9,427 bases of DNA from NCBI GenBank assembly GCA_037190175.1, contig JBBCJM010000157.1:1-9427 (forward strand), written 5' to 3'. The notes below the pieces were generated by a model. It searched no databases. It saw nothing but the letters and a program-made list of their open reading frames with translations, and was not told the DNA's origin. Shown in pieces: positions 1-5,877 of the stretch; the first letter of the stretch is position 1; the number at the start of each line of letters is the position of its first letter. Source of the DNA: JBBCJM01 sp037190175 (GTDB taxonomy: Bacteria > Pseudomonadota > Alphaproteobacteria > Rhodobacterales > Rhodobacteraceae). Position numbers and translations under genes: made by a program.

Positions 1-72
1 GTGGGGAGGGATGGGGGGGGGGGGTCGCCCGCGGCAAGCCCCCTCCCCCATCCCCTCCCACGAGGGGAGGGG
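1..72. terminator. GC-rich inverted repeat, likely xdhC terminator
   Basis: The arm at 1-17 (GTGGGGAGGGATGGGGG) is nearly the reverse complement of 45-61 (CCCCCATCCCCTCCCAC), differing by one G. The right arm can alternatively fold locally, with CCCCTCCC at 52-59 pairing to GGGAGGGG at 65-72 across a five-base loop. The repeat lies just past the stop codon of the minus-strand xdhC gene, so on that transcript it would be a stable hairpin, although no clear U-run follows. A run of 12 G at 13-24 is part of the left arm. Terminator function is inferred from position and fold; the element may extend beyond the left end of the window. Confidence 0.5.
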
Positions 73-104
73 AGGCGCCCTTCCTGCCGGCGATCTCGCC
101 TGCT

Positions 105-1070
105 TCAGGGCGCGGCTGCCTTGCGGCCGTGCTCGCCCACCACCTGCGCCAGGACCGAGATCGCCAGCGACTTCGGATCGCGCGAGGAGGGGATCAGCCC
201 GATCGGCCCCCGGATCCGCCCGAGTTCCGCGGCCGACAGCCCCATCTCCTCCAGCCGGGCCAGCCGGCTGGCCTGCGTGGCCCGGCTGCCCTGCGCGCCG
301 ACGAAGAAGGCGGGCGTGCGCACCATCCGCGCCAGGATCGCCGGCTCGTAATCGTGGTCGTGGTAGAAGAGCAGCACCGCGGTATCGGCATCCGCCTGCA
401 GATCCCCGATCCCCGCCAGCCCGCCGATCAGCCGCACCGGGCTGCCCTCGGCCCGCACCGGGGCCAGGCTCGCCTCGTCATGCGAGAGCAGCAGGTGGTC
501 GTAGCCCATCCCCCGCACCAGCCGGGCGAAGGCCGCGGCCTCGGCCCCCGCGCCGAAGATCAGGAAGCGCAGCGCGGGGCGGAAGCCCAGGCGGAAGGTC
601 TCGCCCTCCTGCCCGGTGGGCTGCCAGTCGCCCAGCGCCAGCCGCCCCTCGGCCGAGACCGCCAGCGAGACCGGCCGCCGCTCGGCCCGCGCGCGGCCCA
701 GATCGGCCATCACGCCCGGATCGCGCAGCGGAAAGAGCCGGATCTCCACCGCGCCGCCGCAGGGCAGCCGCAGGTCGAAGAAGGGCGAGCCCTGGCCGTA
801 GCGCAGGTTCTCGACCGCCCCGGTCTCGCGCACCTCGGCCGCGCGCAGGATCAGGTCGGCCTCGACGCAGCCCGAGGTGATCGCCCCCGCGAACCGCCCG
901 TCGGCGCAGATCGCCATGGCCGCGCCGGGGTCGCGGTAGGCCGGGCCATGGGTGGCGGTCAGCACCGCCAGCACCGTGCCCTCGGCCCCCTCGGCCGCCA
1001 GTGCCCAGGGGTCCAGCATCGCCGGATGGCCCTGCGTGAGGTCCTGTTCAACCGCCAGGGTGCAGTTCAT
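105..1070 (-). CDS. xdhC: XdhC/CoxI family protein (molybdenum cofactor chaperone type)
   Basis: This 321-residue protein belongs to the XdhC/CoxI family. Characterised members bind and protect molybdenum cofactor, promote its sulfuration and insert it into xanthine dehydrogenase or related hydroxylases in the cytoplasm. The N-terminal XdhC/CoxI domain has the conserved cysteine segments SGCVEADL (Cys68) and RLPCGGAVEI (Cys104), with GQGSPFFDLRL between them. The C-terminal half carries a Rossmann-like glycine stretch (FGAGAEAAAF, about 172-181), a histidine/aspartate-rich YHDHDYE, GAQGSR, and a final segment RDPKSLAISVLAQVV. That last segment replaces the IGA-type ending of standard XdhC, so this is a divergent subgroup. 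The chosen ATG has an AAAGGGGGG purine run just upstream; Met18 is a less likely alternative. It is divergent from the cbb3 operon and has no xanthine dehydrogenase or CO dehydrogenase structural genes beside it in the window, so its client enzyme is unknown. The family call is firm; the exact role is inferred. Confidence 0.85.
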   Translation of the reverse strand: MNCTLAVEQDLTQGHPAMLDPWALAAEGAEGTVLAVLTATHGPAYRDPGAAMAICADGRFAGAITSGCVEADLILRAAEVRETGAVENLRYGQGSPFFDLRLPCGGAVEIRLFPLRDPGVMADLGRARAERRPVSLAVSAEGRLALGDWQPTGQEGETFRLGFRPALRFLIFGAGAEAAAFARLVRGMGYDHLLLSHDEASLAPVRAEGSPVRLIGGLAGIGDLQADADTAVLLFYHDHDYEPAILARMVRTPAFFVGAQGSRATQASRLARLEEMGLSAAELGRIRGPIGLIPSSRDPKSLAISVLAQVVGEHGRKAAAP

Positions 1071-1114
1071 TCGCCCCCCCTTTCGACCCCCGTGCCGGGT
1101 CGGAGTTCCAGACA

Positions 1115-1129
1115 GAGGTATCTGACCTC
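1115..1129. promoter_or_regulatory. short inverted repeat upstream of xdhC
   Basis: GAGGT and ACCTC flank a five-base spacer (ATCTG), giving a 15-bp perfect inverted repeat about 45 bases upstream of the xdhC start and about 170 bases upstream of ccoN. Its position suits an operator or promoter element for xdhC, but no known regulator consensus is recognised. Repeats this short also occur by chance. Confidence 0.25.
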
Positions 1130-1222
1130 AAGACGATCCTCAACGCCAGAGGGATGAAGCCTCGCAACACCTTCGCCGCCCGGCGCATGGCGGCTGCGGC
1201 GTCTTGTCTGCGCTTCCGGCTC

Positions 1223-1252
1223 TTGCCATCCGCCCGCTTCAATAGGTATTTC
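1223..1252 (+). promoter_or_regulatory. candidate sigma-70-type promoter of the cco operon
   Basis: TTGCCA at 1223-1228 is a good -35 hexamer. Eighteen bases later TATTTC at 1247-1252 is an acceptable -10 (GTATTT, one base earlier, gives a 17-base spacer). This is the only AT-rich stretch in the intergenic region, and transcription would start near 1259, leaving a leader of roughly 40 bases before ccoN. The motif match is visible; promoter activity is inferred. Confidence 0.4.
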
Positions 1253-1263
1253 ACATACCGATT
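1241..1263. promoter_or_regulatory. 23-bp palindrome, NsrR-like candidate operator
   Basis: The half-sites AATAGGTATTT (1241-1251) and ACATACCGATT (1253-1263) flank a single central C and agree at 9 of 11 positions as inverted repeats. The 11-1-11 architecture and the ATTT/A-rich arms resemble sites of NsrR, the nitric-oxide-sensing [Fe-S] Rrf2-family repressor. Against the half-site AAGATGTATTT as I remember it, the left arm matches 9 of 11 and the right arm 7 of 11. The palindrome covers the proposed -10 element, the position expected for a repressor. No TTGAT-N4-ATCAA box for FNR/FixK is seen between 1071 and 1296. The palindrome is observed; the NsrR assignment is a hypothesis, and another Rrf2 or unrelated dimeric regulator is possible. 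Confidence 0.4.
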
Positions 1264-1296
1264 TAGAAACCCCCGGCGGCACCAGGAGAGGAACCC

Positions 1297-2937
1297 ATGG
1301 CCCCGACCGCGACCCTCACCTTTGCCGAGCGCCGGACCGGCCTCGTGCTCTCGGGCGCCGTGGCGCTGATGGGCCTCGTCATGGCGCTGGCCGCCCGGGA
1401 GGGGGTGATGGCTGTGCACGGGCTGATGGCGCTGGGGCTGGGGGTGGCGCTGATCCTCGTGATCGGCGGCTCGCTCTACGACCAGCCCGAGCCCGGGCCG
1501 GAACGGCTGACGCGCTATTACGACGCGCCGATCCGGTTCGGCATCGGGCTGACGCTGGTCTGGGCGGTGATCGGCATGGGCGTGGGGGTCTGGGTCGCGG
1601 CGCTGATGTACTGGCCCGAGGCCACGCCGCTCTGGCCCGCGACCAGTTTCGGCCGGCTGCGGCCGGTGCATACCTCGGGCGTGATCTTCGGCTTCGGCGG
1701 CAATGCGCTCATCGCGACCTCGCTCTACGTGCTGCAGCGCACCTCGCGCGCGCGGCTGGCCGATGCGGTCAGCCCCTGGTTCGTGCTGATCGGCTACAAC
1801 CTGTTCTGCCTCTGGGCGGCCAGCGGCTATCTGATGGGCAGCACCCAGTCCAAGGAATATGCCGAGCCCGAGTGGTACGCCGACATCTGGCTGGTGGTGG
1901 TCTGGCTGACCTACCTCGCGCTCTATCTCCGCACTCTGGCCCGGCGGGTGGAGCCGCATATCTACGTCGCCAACTGGTACTACCTGGCCTTCATCCTGGT
2001 GGTGGCGATGCTGCATGTCGTCAACAACCTCGCCCTGCCGGTAAGCCTGGCCGCGGCGCGCAGCTTTCCGGTCTGGGCCGGCGTGCAGGATGCGATGATC
2101 CAGTGGTGGTACGGCCACAATGCCGTGGCCTTCTTCCTGACCGCCGGGTTCCTGGGGATGCTCTACTACTTCCTGCCGGTCAGGGCGCAGCGGCCGATCT
2201 GGTCCTATCGGCTGTCGATCCTCAGCTTCTGGGGGATCGTGTTCTTCTACATGTGGGCGGGGTCGCACCATCTGCACTACACCGCCCTGCCCTACTGGGT
2301 GCAGACGCTGGGGATGACCTTCTCGGTCATGCTGCTGGTGCCCTCCTGGGCCTCGGCCGGCAATGCCATCGCCACGCTGAACGGCGCCTGGCACAAGGTG
2401 CGCGACGACGCCACGCTGCGCTTCATGTTCGTGGCGGCGGTGTTCTACGGGCTTTCGACCTTCGAGGGTTCGTTCCTGGCCATCCGCCCGGTGAACTCGC
2501 TGTCGCATTACACCGACTGGACGGTGGGGCACGTGCATTCCGGCACCCTGGGCTGGGTGGCGATGATCGTCTTCGGCGCGATCTATACCCTCGTCCCGAA
2601 ATTCGCGGGGCGCGAGGCGATGGTCTGGCCGCGGGCGGTCGAGTGGCACTTCTGGCTCGCCGTGGCGGGGACGCTGGTCTACGTGGTCTCGCTGTGGAAC
2701 GCGGGCATCATGCAGGGGCTGATGTGGCGGGCCTATGACGCGAACGGCGCGCTCTCCTACAGCTTCGTCCAGTCGGTCGAGGCGATGCGGCCCTATTACG
2801 CCGCCCGCACGCTGGGGGGCTCGCTGTTCCTGGCCGGGGCGGTGCTCTGCGCGCTGAACTGCCGGGCCACGATGCGGGCGGGCGGTATGGTGGCGGATAC
2901 CAGCGACCGGCCGCTGGCGCTCCAGCCGGCGGAGTGA
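1297..2937 (+). CDS. ccoN: cbb3-type cytochrome c oxidase subunit I, CcoN
   Basis: CcoN is the catalytic membrane subunit that reduces oxygen to water at a heme b3-CuB centre, with high oxygen affinity and proton pumping. All expected ligands are visible in this 546-residue protein: His125 (RPVHTS) and His414 for low-spin heme b, His412 (GHVHSG) for heme b3, and His274 (WWYGHNAV), His324 and His325 (AGSHHLHYT) for CuB. Tyr318, six residues before His324, is in the position of the cross-linked tyrosine of this family. Spacings between ligands match characterised cbb3 enzymes. The first ~65 residues add two hydrophobic segments ahead of the conserved core, as in many alphaproteobacterial CcoN proteins. 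The ATG is preceded by a strong AGGAGAGG at 1284-1291. It is the first gene of the operon, and ccoO follows after four bases. Confidence 0.97.
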   Translation: MAPTATLTFAERRTGLVLSGAVALMGLVMALAAREGVMAVHGLMALGLGVALILVIGGSLYDQPEPGPERLTRYYDAPIRFGIGLTLVWAVIGMGVGVWVAALMYWPEATPLWPATSFGRLRPVHTSGVIFGFGGNALIATSLYVLQRTSRARLADAVSPWFVLIGYNLFCLWAASGYLMGSTQSKEYAEPEWYADIWLVVVWLTYLALYLRTLARRVEPHIYVANWYYLAFILVVAMLHVVNNLALPVSLAAARSFPVWAGVQDAMIQWWYGHNAVAFFLTAGFLGMLYYFLPVRAQRPIWSYRLSILSFWGIVFFYMWAGSHHLHYTALPYWVQTLGMTFSVMLLVPSWASAGNAIATLNGAWHKVRDDATLRFMFVAAVFYGLSTFEGSFLAIRPVNSLSHYTDWTVGHVHSGTLGWVAMIVFGAIYTLVPKFAGREAMVWPRAVEWHFWLAVAGTLVYVVSLWNAGIMQGLMWRAYDANGALSYSFVQSVEAMRPYYAARTLGGSLFLAGAVLCALNCRATMRAGGMVADTSDRPLALQPAE

Positions 2938-2941
2938 GCCC

Positions 2942-3670
2942 ATGCTGAAGCTGCACTACAACCTGGAAAAGGTCTCGATGGGGCTGGTGGGGGCCATCAT
3001 CGCCGTCGCCTCGGTGGGCGGGATCGTGGAGATCGCGCCCTTGTTCACCATCGAGAGCACGGTCGAGATCCCGGAAGACCTGCGCCCGCACACACCCCTG
3101 GAACTGGCGGGGCGCGAGATCTACATCCGCGAGGGCTGCTATGCCTGCCATTCCCAGATGGTGCGCAGCCTGGCCGACGAGATCGACCGCTACGGCCCCT
3201 ATTCGCTGGCCGCCGAAAGCGCCTGGGACCGGCCGATGCTCTGGGGGTCGAAGCGCACGGGGCCCGATCTGGCCCGCATAGGCGGCAAGTATTCCGACGA
3301 CTGGCACGTGGCGCATCTGATCGACCCGCGCGCGGTGGTGCCGGTCTCGATCATGCCGGCCTATCCGTGGCTGATGCGGCCGCTGGACACCCGGGCGTTG
3401 CAGGGCAGCCTGGCCACGCTGGCCCGGCTGGGCACGCCCTATGACGAGGCGATGATCGCCCATGCCGCCCGCGACGCGCTGGCGCAGAGCCAGCCCGACA
3501 GCGAGGCCGCCGCCGGGGTGCAGGAACGCTATGGCGAGGGCGTGGCGCTGCGCGCCTTCGACGGCGATGCCGCCCGGCTGACCGAGATGGACGCGCTGGT
3601 CGCCTATCTGCAATCGCTGGGCACGCTCACCCGCGCCGCGCATGACCTGCTGGCGGAGGGCGCGCCATGA
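2942..3670 (+). CDS. ccoO: cbb3-type cytochrome c oxidase subunit II, CcoO
   Basis: CcoO is the membrane-anchored mono-heme cytochrome c subunit that passes electrons from CcoP to CcoN. The 242-residue protein has one N-terminal membrane helix (about 12-34). It then has a periplasmic domain with heme-binding CYACH (Cys66, Cys69, His70) followed by SQMVR, and the family signature WGSKRTGPDLARIGGKYSDD. Met138 in SIMPAYPWL is the likely axial heme ligand. The conserved VPES segment before this Met reads VPVS here, so the usual Glu is Val135. GGAG at 2931-2934, overlapping the end of ccoN, is the likely ribosome binding site. The last four bases overlap the ccoQ start (ATGA). Confidence 0.96.
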   Translation: MLKLHYNLEKVSMGLVGAIIAVASVGGIVEIAPLFTIESTVEIPEDLRPHTPLELAGREIYIREGCYACHSQMVRSLADEIDRYGPYSLAAESAWDRPMLWGSKRTGPDLARIGGKYSDDWHVAHLIDPRAVVPVSIMPAYPWLMRPLDTRALQGSLATLARLGTPYDEAMIAHAARDALAQSQPDSEAAAGVQERYGEGVALRAFDGDAARLTEMDALVAYLQSLGTLTRAAHDLLAEGAP

Positions 3671-3825
3671 CCCACGAGGTGCTGGTGCTGATCGCCAAGG
3701 TCTTCGGCCCGCTGTGGATGGGGGGCTTCCTGCTCATCGTGCTGGTGCGGGCCTACAACCCCCGGCGGCGGGCCGAGCAGGAGCGGATCGCGCGCTCGAT
3801 CCTGCCTGGGGAGGAGCGGCCATGA
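3667..3825 (+). CDS. ccoQ: cbb3-type oxidase small subunit CcoQ (FixQ)
   Basis: This is a 52-residue single-helix protein, the usual size for CcoQ/FixQ, which stabilises the cbb3 complex by holding CcoP to the CcoNO core. A hydrophobic helix spans about residues 5-28. It is followed by the characteristic turn AYNPRRRAEQERIARSILP, comparable to the Y/F-x-P-basic-acidic tail of other CcoQ proteins. The start overlaps the ccoO stop as ATGA, with GGAGGG at 3655-3660 as ribosome binding site, and the stop overlaps the ccoP start. CcoQ sequences diverge strongly, so identification rests on size, tail pattern and its place between ccoO and ccoP. Confidence 0.9.
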   Translation: MTHEVLVLIAKVFGPLWMGGFLLIVLVRAYNPRRRAEQERIARSILPGEERP

Positions 3826-4715
3826 CCACCGACCCCAAGCGGCTGCCCGGCGCCGACCCCCACACCGGCCAGCGCGAGATCGACCCGGTGACCGGCTATG
3901 ACACCACCGGCCACGAATGGGCCGGGATCAAGGAGCTGAACACCCCTTTCCCGCGGATCGCGCTGGTCGCGCTGATCCTGACCTTCGTCTATTCGGTGAT
4001 CGCCTGGATCCTGCTGCCCGCCTGGCCCCTGGGCCGCGACCATACCCGCGGGGTGCTGGGGCTGGAGCAGGGGCCGGTCGCGGTCGGGCATCTGCGCGAG
4101 CTGACCGACCGGCGGCAGGGCTGGCTGGCGCGATTCGACGACCCCGACTTCCCCGCGCTGGCCGCGGACACGGCGCTGATGGCCGTGGCCATGCCGGCGG
4201 CGGCGCGGCTCTTCCAGGACAACTGCGCGCACTGCCACGGCAGGGAGGGCGCGGGCGGGCCGGGGTTCCCGGCGCTGGGCGATGCCGACTGGCTCTGGGG
4301 GGGCGAGCCCGAGACCGTCGCCGAGACCATCGCCTTCGGCATCAACGCCGTCCACCCCGAGACCCGCTTCGCCGAGATGCCGGCCTTCGGCTGGATCGAG
4401 CGCCCCGACCGGCTGGCCCTGGCCGATTACGTCGCCGCGCTGCCGGGGGGCTGGGCGGATCACGAAAGCCCCGCCGGCCTGGTCTTCGCCGAGAACTGCG
4501 CCAGCTGCCATGGCGAGCGCGGCGAGGGGGGCCTTTTGACCGGCGCGCCCTCGCTGGCCGACGCGGGCGCGATCTACGGGCAGGATCCGGCCACGGTGCT
4601 GGAGACGCTGCGCCGCGGGCGCAAGGGGGTCATGCCCGCCTGGTCCGGGCGGCTGACGCCGGCCGAGATCAACCTGCTGGCGCTCTACGTGACGCGGCTG
4701 GGGGGTGGCACATGA
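3822..4715 (+). CDS. ccoP: cbb3-type cytochrome c oxidase subunit III, CcoP
   Basis: CcoP is the di-heme cytochrome c subunit that accepts electrons from soluble or membrane cytochrome c. The 297-residue protein opens with the family segment DTTGHEWAGIKELNTPFPR (28-46), then one membrane helix (about 46-66) ending in LLPAWPL. Two periplasmic cytochrome c domains follow: heme site one CAHCH (Cys135, Cys138, His139) with DADWLWGG and axial Met186 (EMPAFG), and heme site two CASCH (Cys226, Cys229, His230) with axial Met271 (VMPAW). The ATG overlaps the ccoQ stop and has GGGGAGGAG at 3808-3816. The same frame is open upstream to 3642, but that stretch is ccoQ in another frame. The stop overlaps the next small gene (ATGA). 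Confidence 0.96.
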   Translation: MTTDPKRLPGADPHTGQREIDPVTGYDTTGHEWAGIKELNTPFPRIALVALILTFVYSVIAWILLPAWPLGRDHTRGVLGLEQGPVAVGHLRELTDRRQGWLARFDDPDFPALAADTALMAVAMPAAARLFQDNCAHCHGREGAGGPGFPALGDADWLWGGEPETVAETIAFGINAVHPETRFAEMPAFGWIERPDRLALADYVAALPGGWADHESPAGLVFAENCASCHGERGEGGLLTGAPSLADAGAIYGQDPATVLETLRRGRKGVMPAWSGRLTPAEINLLALYVTRLGGGT

Positions 4716-4870
4716 CCGGCCGGGGGCAGAAGCGGCTGGCGCTGATGGCCGCGCTGGCGGCGCTGGGGCTGATCGTCGCGGCGAATGCGCATCTGGTGGT
4801 GGTGGCGCTGGGCTCGCAGCCCGATTGCGTGGCCGTGGACGGGCCTGCGCCCGCCCGCCGCGCCTGCTGA
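4712..4870 (+). CDS. 52-residue one-helix membrane protein, unknown function
   Basis: This short gene is coupled to ccoP by an ATGA overlap and has a G-rich ribosome binding site at 4700-4708. The product begins with a positively charged MTGRGQKR, then a hydrophobic helix (about 9-34) ending in AANAHLVVVALGS, then a short tail with SQPDCV (Cys39) and a C-terminal cysteine as the last residue (Cys52). By the positive-inside rule the tail should face the periplasm, where the two cysteines could form a disulfide or bind metal or heme. It does not resemble CcoH, CcoI, CcoG or CcoS. My recollection is that similar small ANAHLV...SQPDCV proteins occur near respiratory genes in Rhodobacteraceae, but I cannot verify that. 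A role in assembly or tuning of the cbb3 oxidase is inferred only from position. Confidence 0.75.
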   Translation: MTGRGQKRLALMAALAALGLIVAANAHLVVVALGSQPDCVAVDGPAPARRAC

Positions 4871-4881
4871 GGGGAATGCAG

Positions 4882-5682
4882 ATGCTGGAACCGCTTCCCG
4901 CCCTCCGCCCGCCGCAGCGCCCGGCCTCGCGGCTCGCCCGCGGCCTGCCGGCCCGCGCCGCGCTGGGCTGGCTGGCCGCCGGCTGGCGCGACCTGCGCCG
5001 CACCCCGCGCCAGAGCCTCGCCTATGGCGCGTTCCTCACGCTGGTCTCCTATGCCGTGCTGGCGGGGCTCTGGGCCGCGGGGTTGCTCTACCTCGCCCTG
5101 CCCGCCATCGCCGGGTTCCTGATCGTCGGGCCCTTCCTGGCCGTCGGCCTCTACGAACAAAGCCGCCAGCTGGGCGAGGGGGGCGAGGCCAGCCTGCGCC
5201 AGATGCTGGCCGTGCGCCCGGGCTCGGGCCAGCAACTGGCCTATGCCGGGCTGCTGCTGGGGCTCCTGGTGCTGTTCTGGTTGCGCGCGGCCGACCTGCT
5301 CTATGCGCTGTTCTTCGGCCTCGCCCCCTTCCCGGGGCTGGAGGAGGCGGCGCTGCACCTTCTCACCACCCCGCGGGGCTGGGGGCTGGTGATCGTGGGC
5401 ACCCTGGTCGGCGGGCTCTTCGCCGCCTTCGCCTTCGCGCTCAGCCTCTTCGCCGTGCCCATGCTGATGGCCGAGCGGCGCGACGCGCTGACCGCCATGG
5501 GCCTCAGCTTCGCCATGACCACCGCCAACCTCGCCCCCTGCCTGGCCTGGGGCGCGATCGTGGCGGCGGGGATGGCGCTGTCGGCGGCGACGGGGCTGCT
5601 GGCGCTGGTGGCGGTGTTCCCGGTGCTGGGCTACGGCACCTGGCACGCCTTCCGCGCCATCGCCCCGGGGGCGGGGGCATGA
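4882..5682 (+). CDS. DUF2189 family integral membrane protein
   Basis: This 266-residue protein has about five to six membrane segments (roughly 46-68, 70-91, 117-140, 166-194 and 220-248) and fits the DUF2189 family. Features used are GWLAAGWRDL near residue 29, LPAIAGFLIVGPFLAVGLYE (72-91), the VPMLMAERRDALTAM loop (192-206) and the C-terminal FPVLGYGTWHAFR. DUF2189 has no established function, though Pfam notes its occurrence in putative cytochrome c oxidases. I chose the ATG at 4882 because GAGGGGA at 4869-4875 lies six bases upstream; an ATG at 4876 is too close to that site. The gene starts 11 bases after the 52-residue gene and overlaps ccoS by ATGA, placing it inside the cbb3 operon. 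A role in insertion, copper/heme handling or stability of the oxidase is a guess from context. Confidence 0.85.
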   Translation: MLEPLPALRPPQRPASRLARGLPARAALGWLAAGWRDLRRTPRQSLAYGAFLTLVSYAVLAGLWAAGLLYLALPAIAGFLIVGPFLAVGLYEQSRQLGEGGEASLRQMLAVRPGSGQQLAYAGLLLGLLVLFWLRAADLLYALFFGLAPFPGLEEAALHLLTTPRGWGLVIVGTLVGGLFAAFAFALSLFAVPMLMAERRDALTAMGLSFAMTTANLAPCLAWGAIVAAGMALSAATGLLALVAVFPVLGYGTWHAFRAIAPGAGA

Positions 5683-5846
5683 GCGCGCTGGCCGTCCTGA
5701 TCCCGGTGTCGCTGGGGATGGGCCTGATCGGCCTTGCCGCCTTCTTCTGGGCGATGCGCCACGGCCAGTTCGACGACCCCGAGGGCAACGCCTGGCGGGT
5801 GATCGCGCCCGACCGCCCGCCCGAGGGGCCGGAAGACGGGCCTTGA
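5679..5846 (+). CDS. ccoS: cbb3-type oxidase maturation protein CcoS
   Basis: CcoS is a small membrane protein needed to mature the cbb3 oxidase; in Rhodobacter capsulatus its loss leaves the enzyme without heme b, heme b3 and CuB. The 55-residue product has one hydrophobic helix (about 3-25) followed by the diagnostic GQFDDPEGNAWRVI, and ends in a short proline/acidic tail. Length and motif fit the family. The ATG overlaps the stop of the DUF2189 gene. ccoS normally ends a ccoGHIS block; here it stands without ccoG, ccoH or ccoI in the window and is the last gene before a strong inverted repeat. Confidence 0.93.
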   Translation: MSALAVLIPVSLGMGLIGLAAFFWAMRHGQFDDPEGNAWRVIAPDRPPEGPEDGP

Positions 5847-5877
5847 TCCCGGCATCCGGCGCCTCCTGCATCGGACG

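Noticed and set aside
1117..1132. CTGACCTCAAG considered as an FNR/FixK half-box pair
   Set aside because: The TGA and TCAA halves are too close together for TTGAT-N4-ATCAA, and it lies far from the ccoN start.
129..1157. Plus-strand open frames across xdhC
   Set aside because: They oppose a minus-strand gene with clear XdhC motifs; products are Arg/Gln/Pro-rich and featureless.
1154..1369. Possible 71-residue gene in the xdhC-ccoN gap running into ccoN
   Set aside because: No ribosome binding site worth the name, Arg/Pro-rich product, and it would cover the ccoN promoter, ribosome binding site and start.
1872..2738. A 288-codon plus-strand frame inside ccoN
   Set aside because: It is an out-of-frame reading of ccoN, rich in Arg/Gly/Ala, without a domain or plausible start site.
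1048..2943. A 631-codon open frame on the minus strand opposite ccoN
   Set aside because: It is the antisense shadow of ccoN in GC-rich DNA: composition is His/Arg/Gln/Pro-rich, there are no recognisable domains, and ccoN on the plus strand has every catalytic motif.
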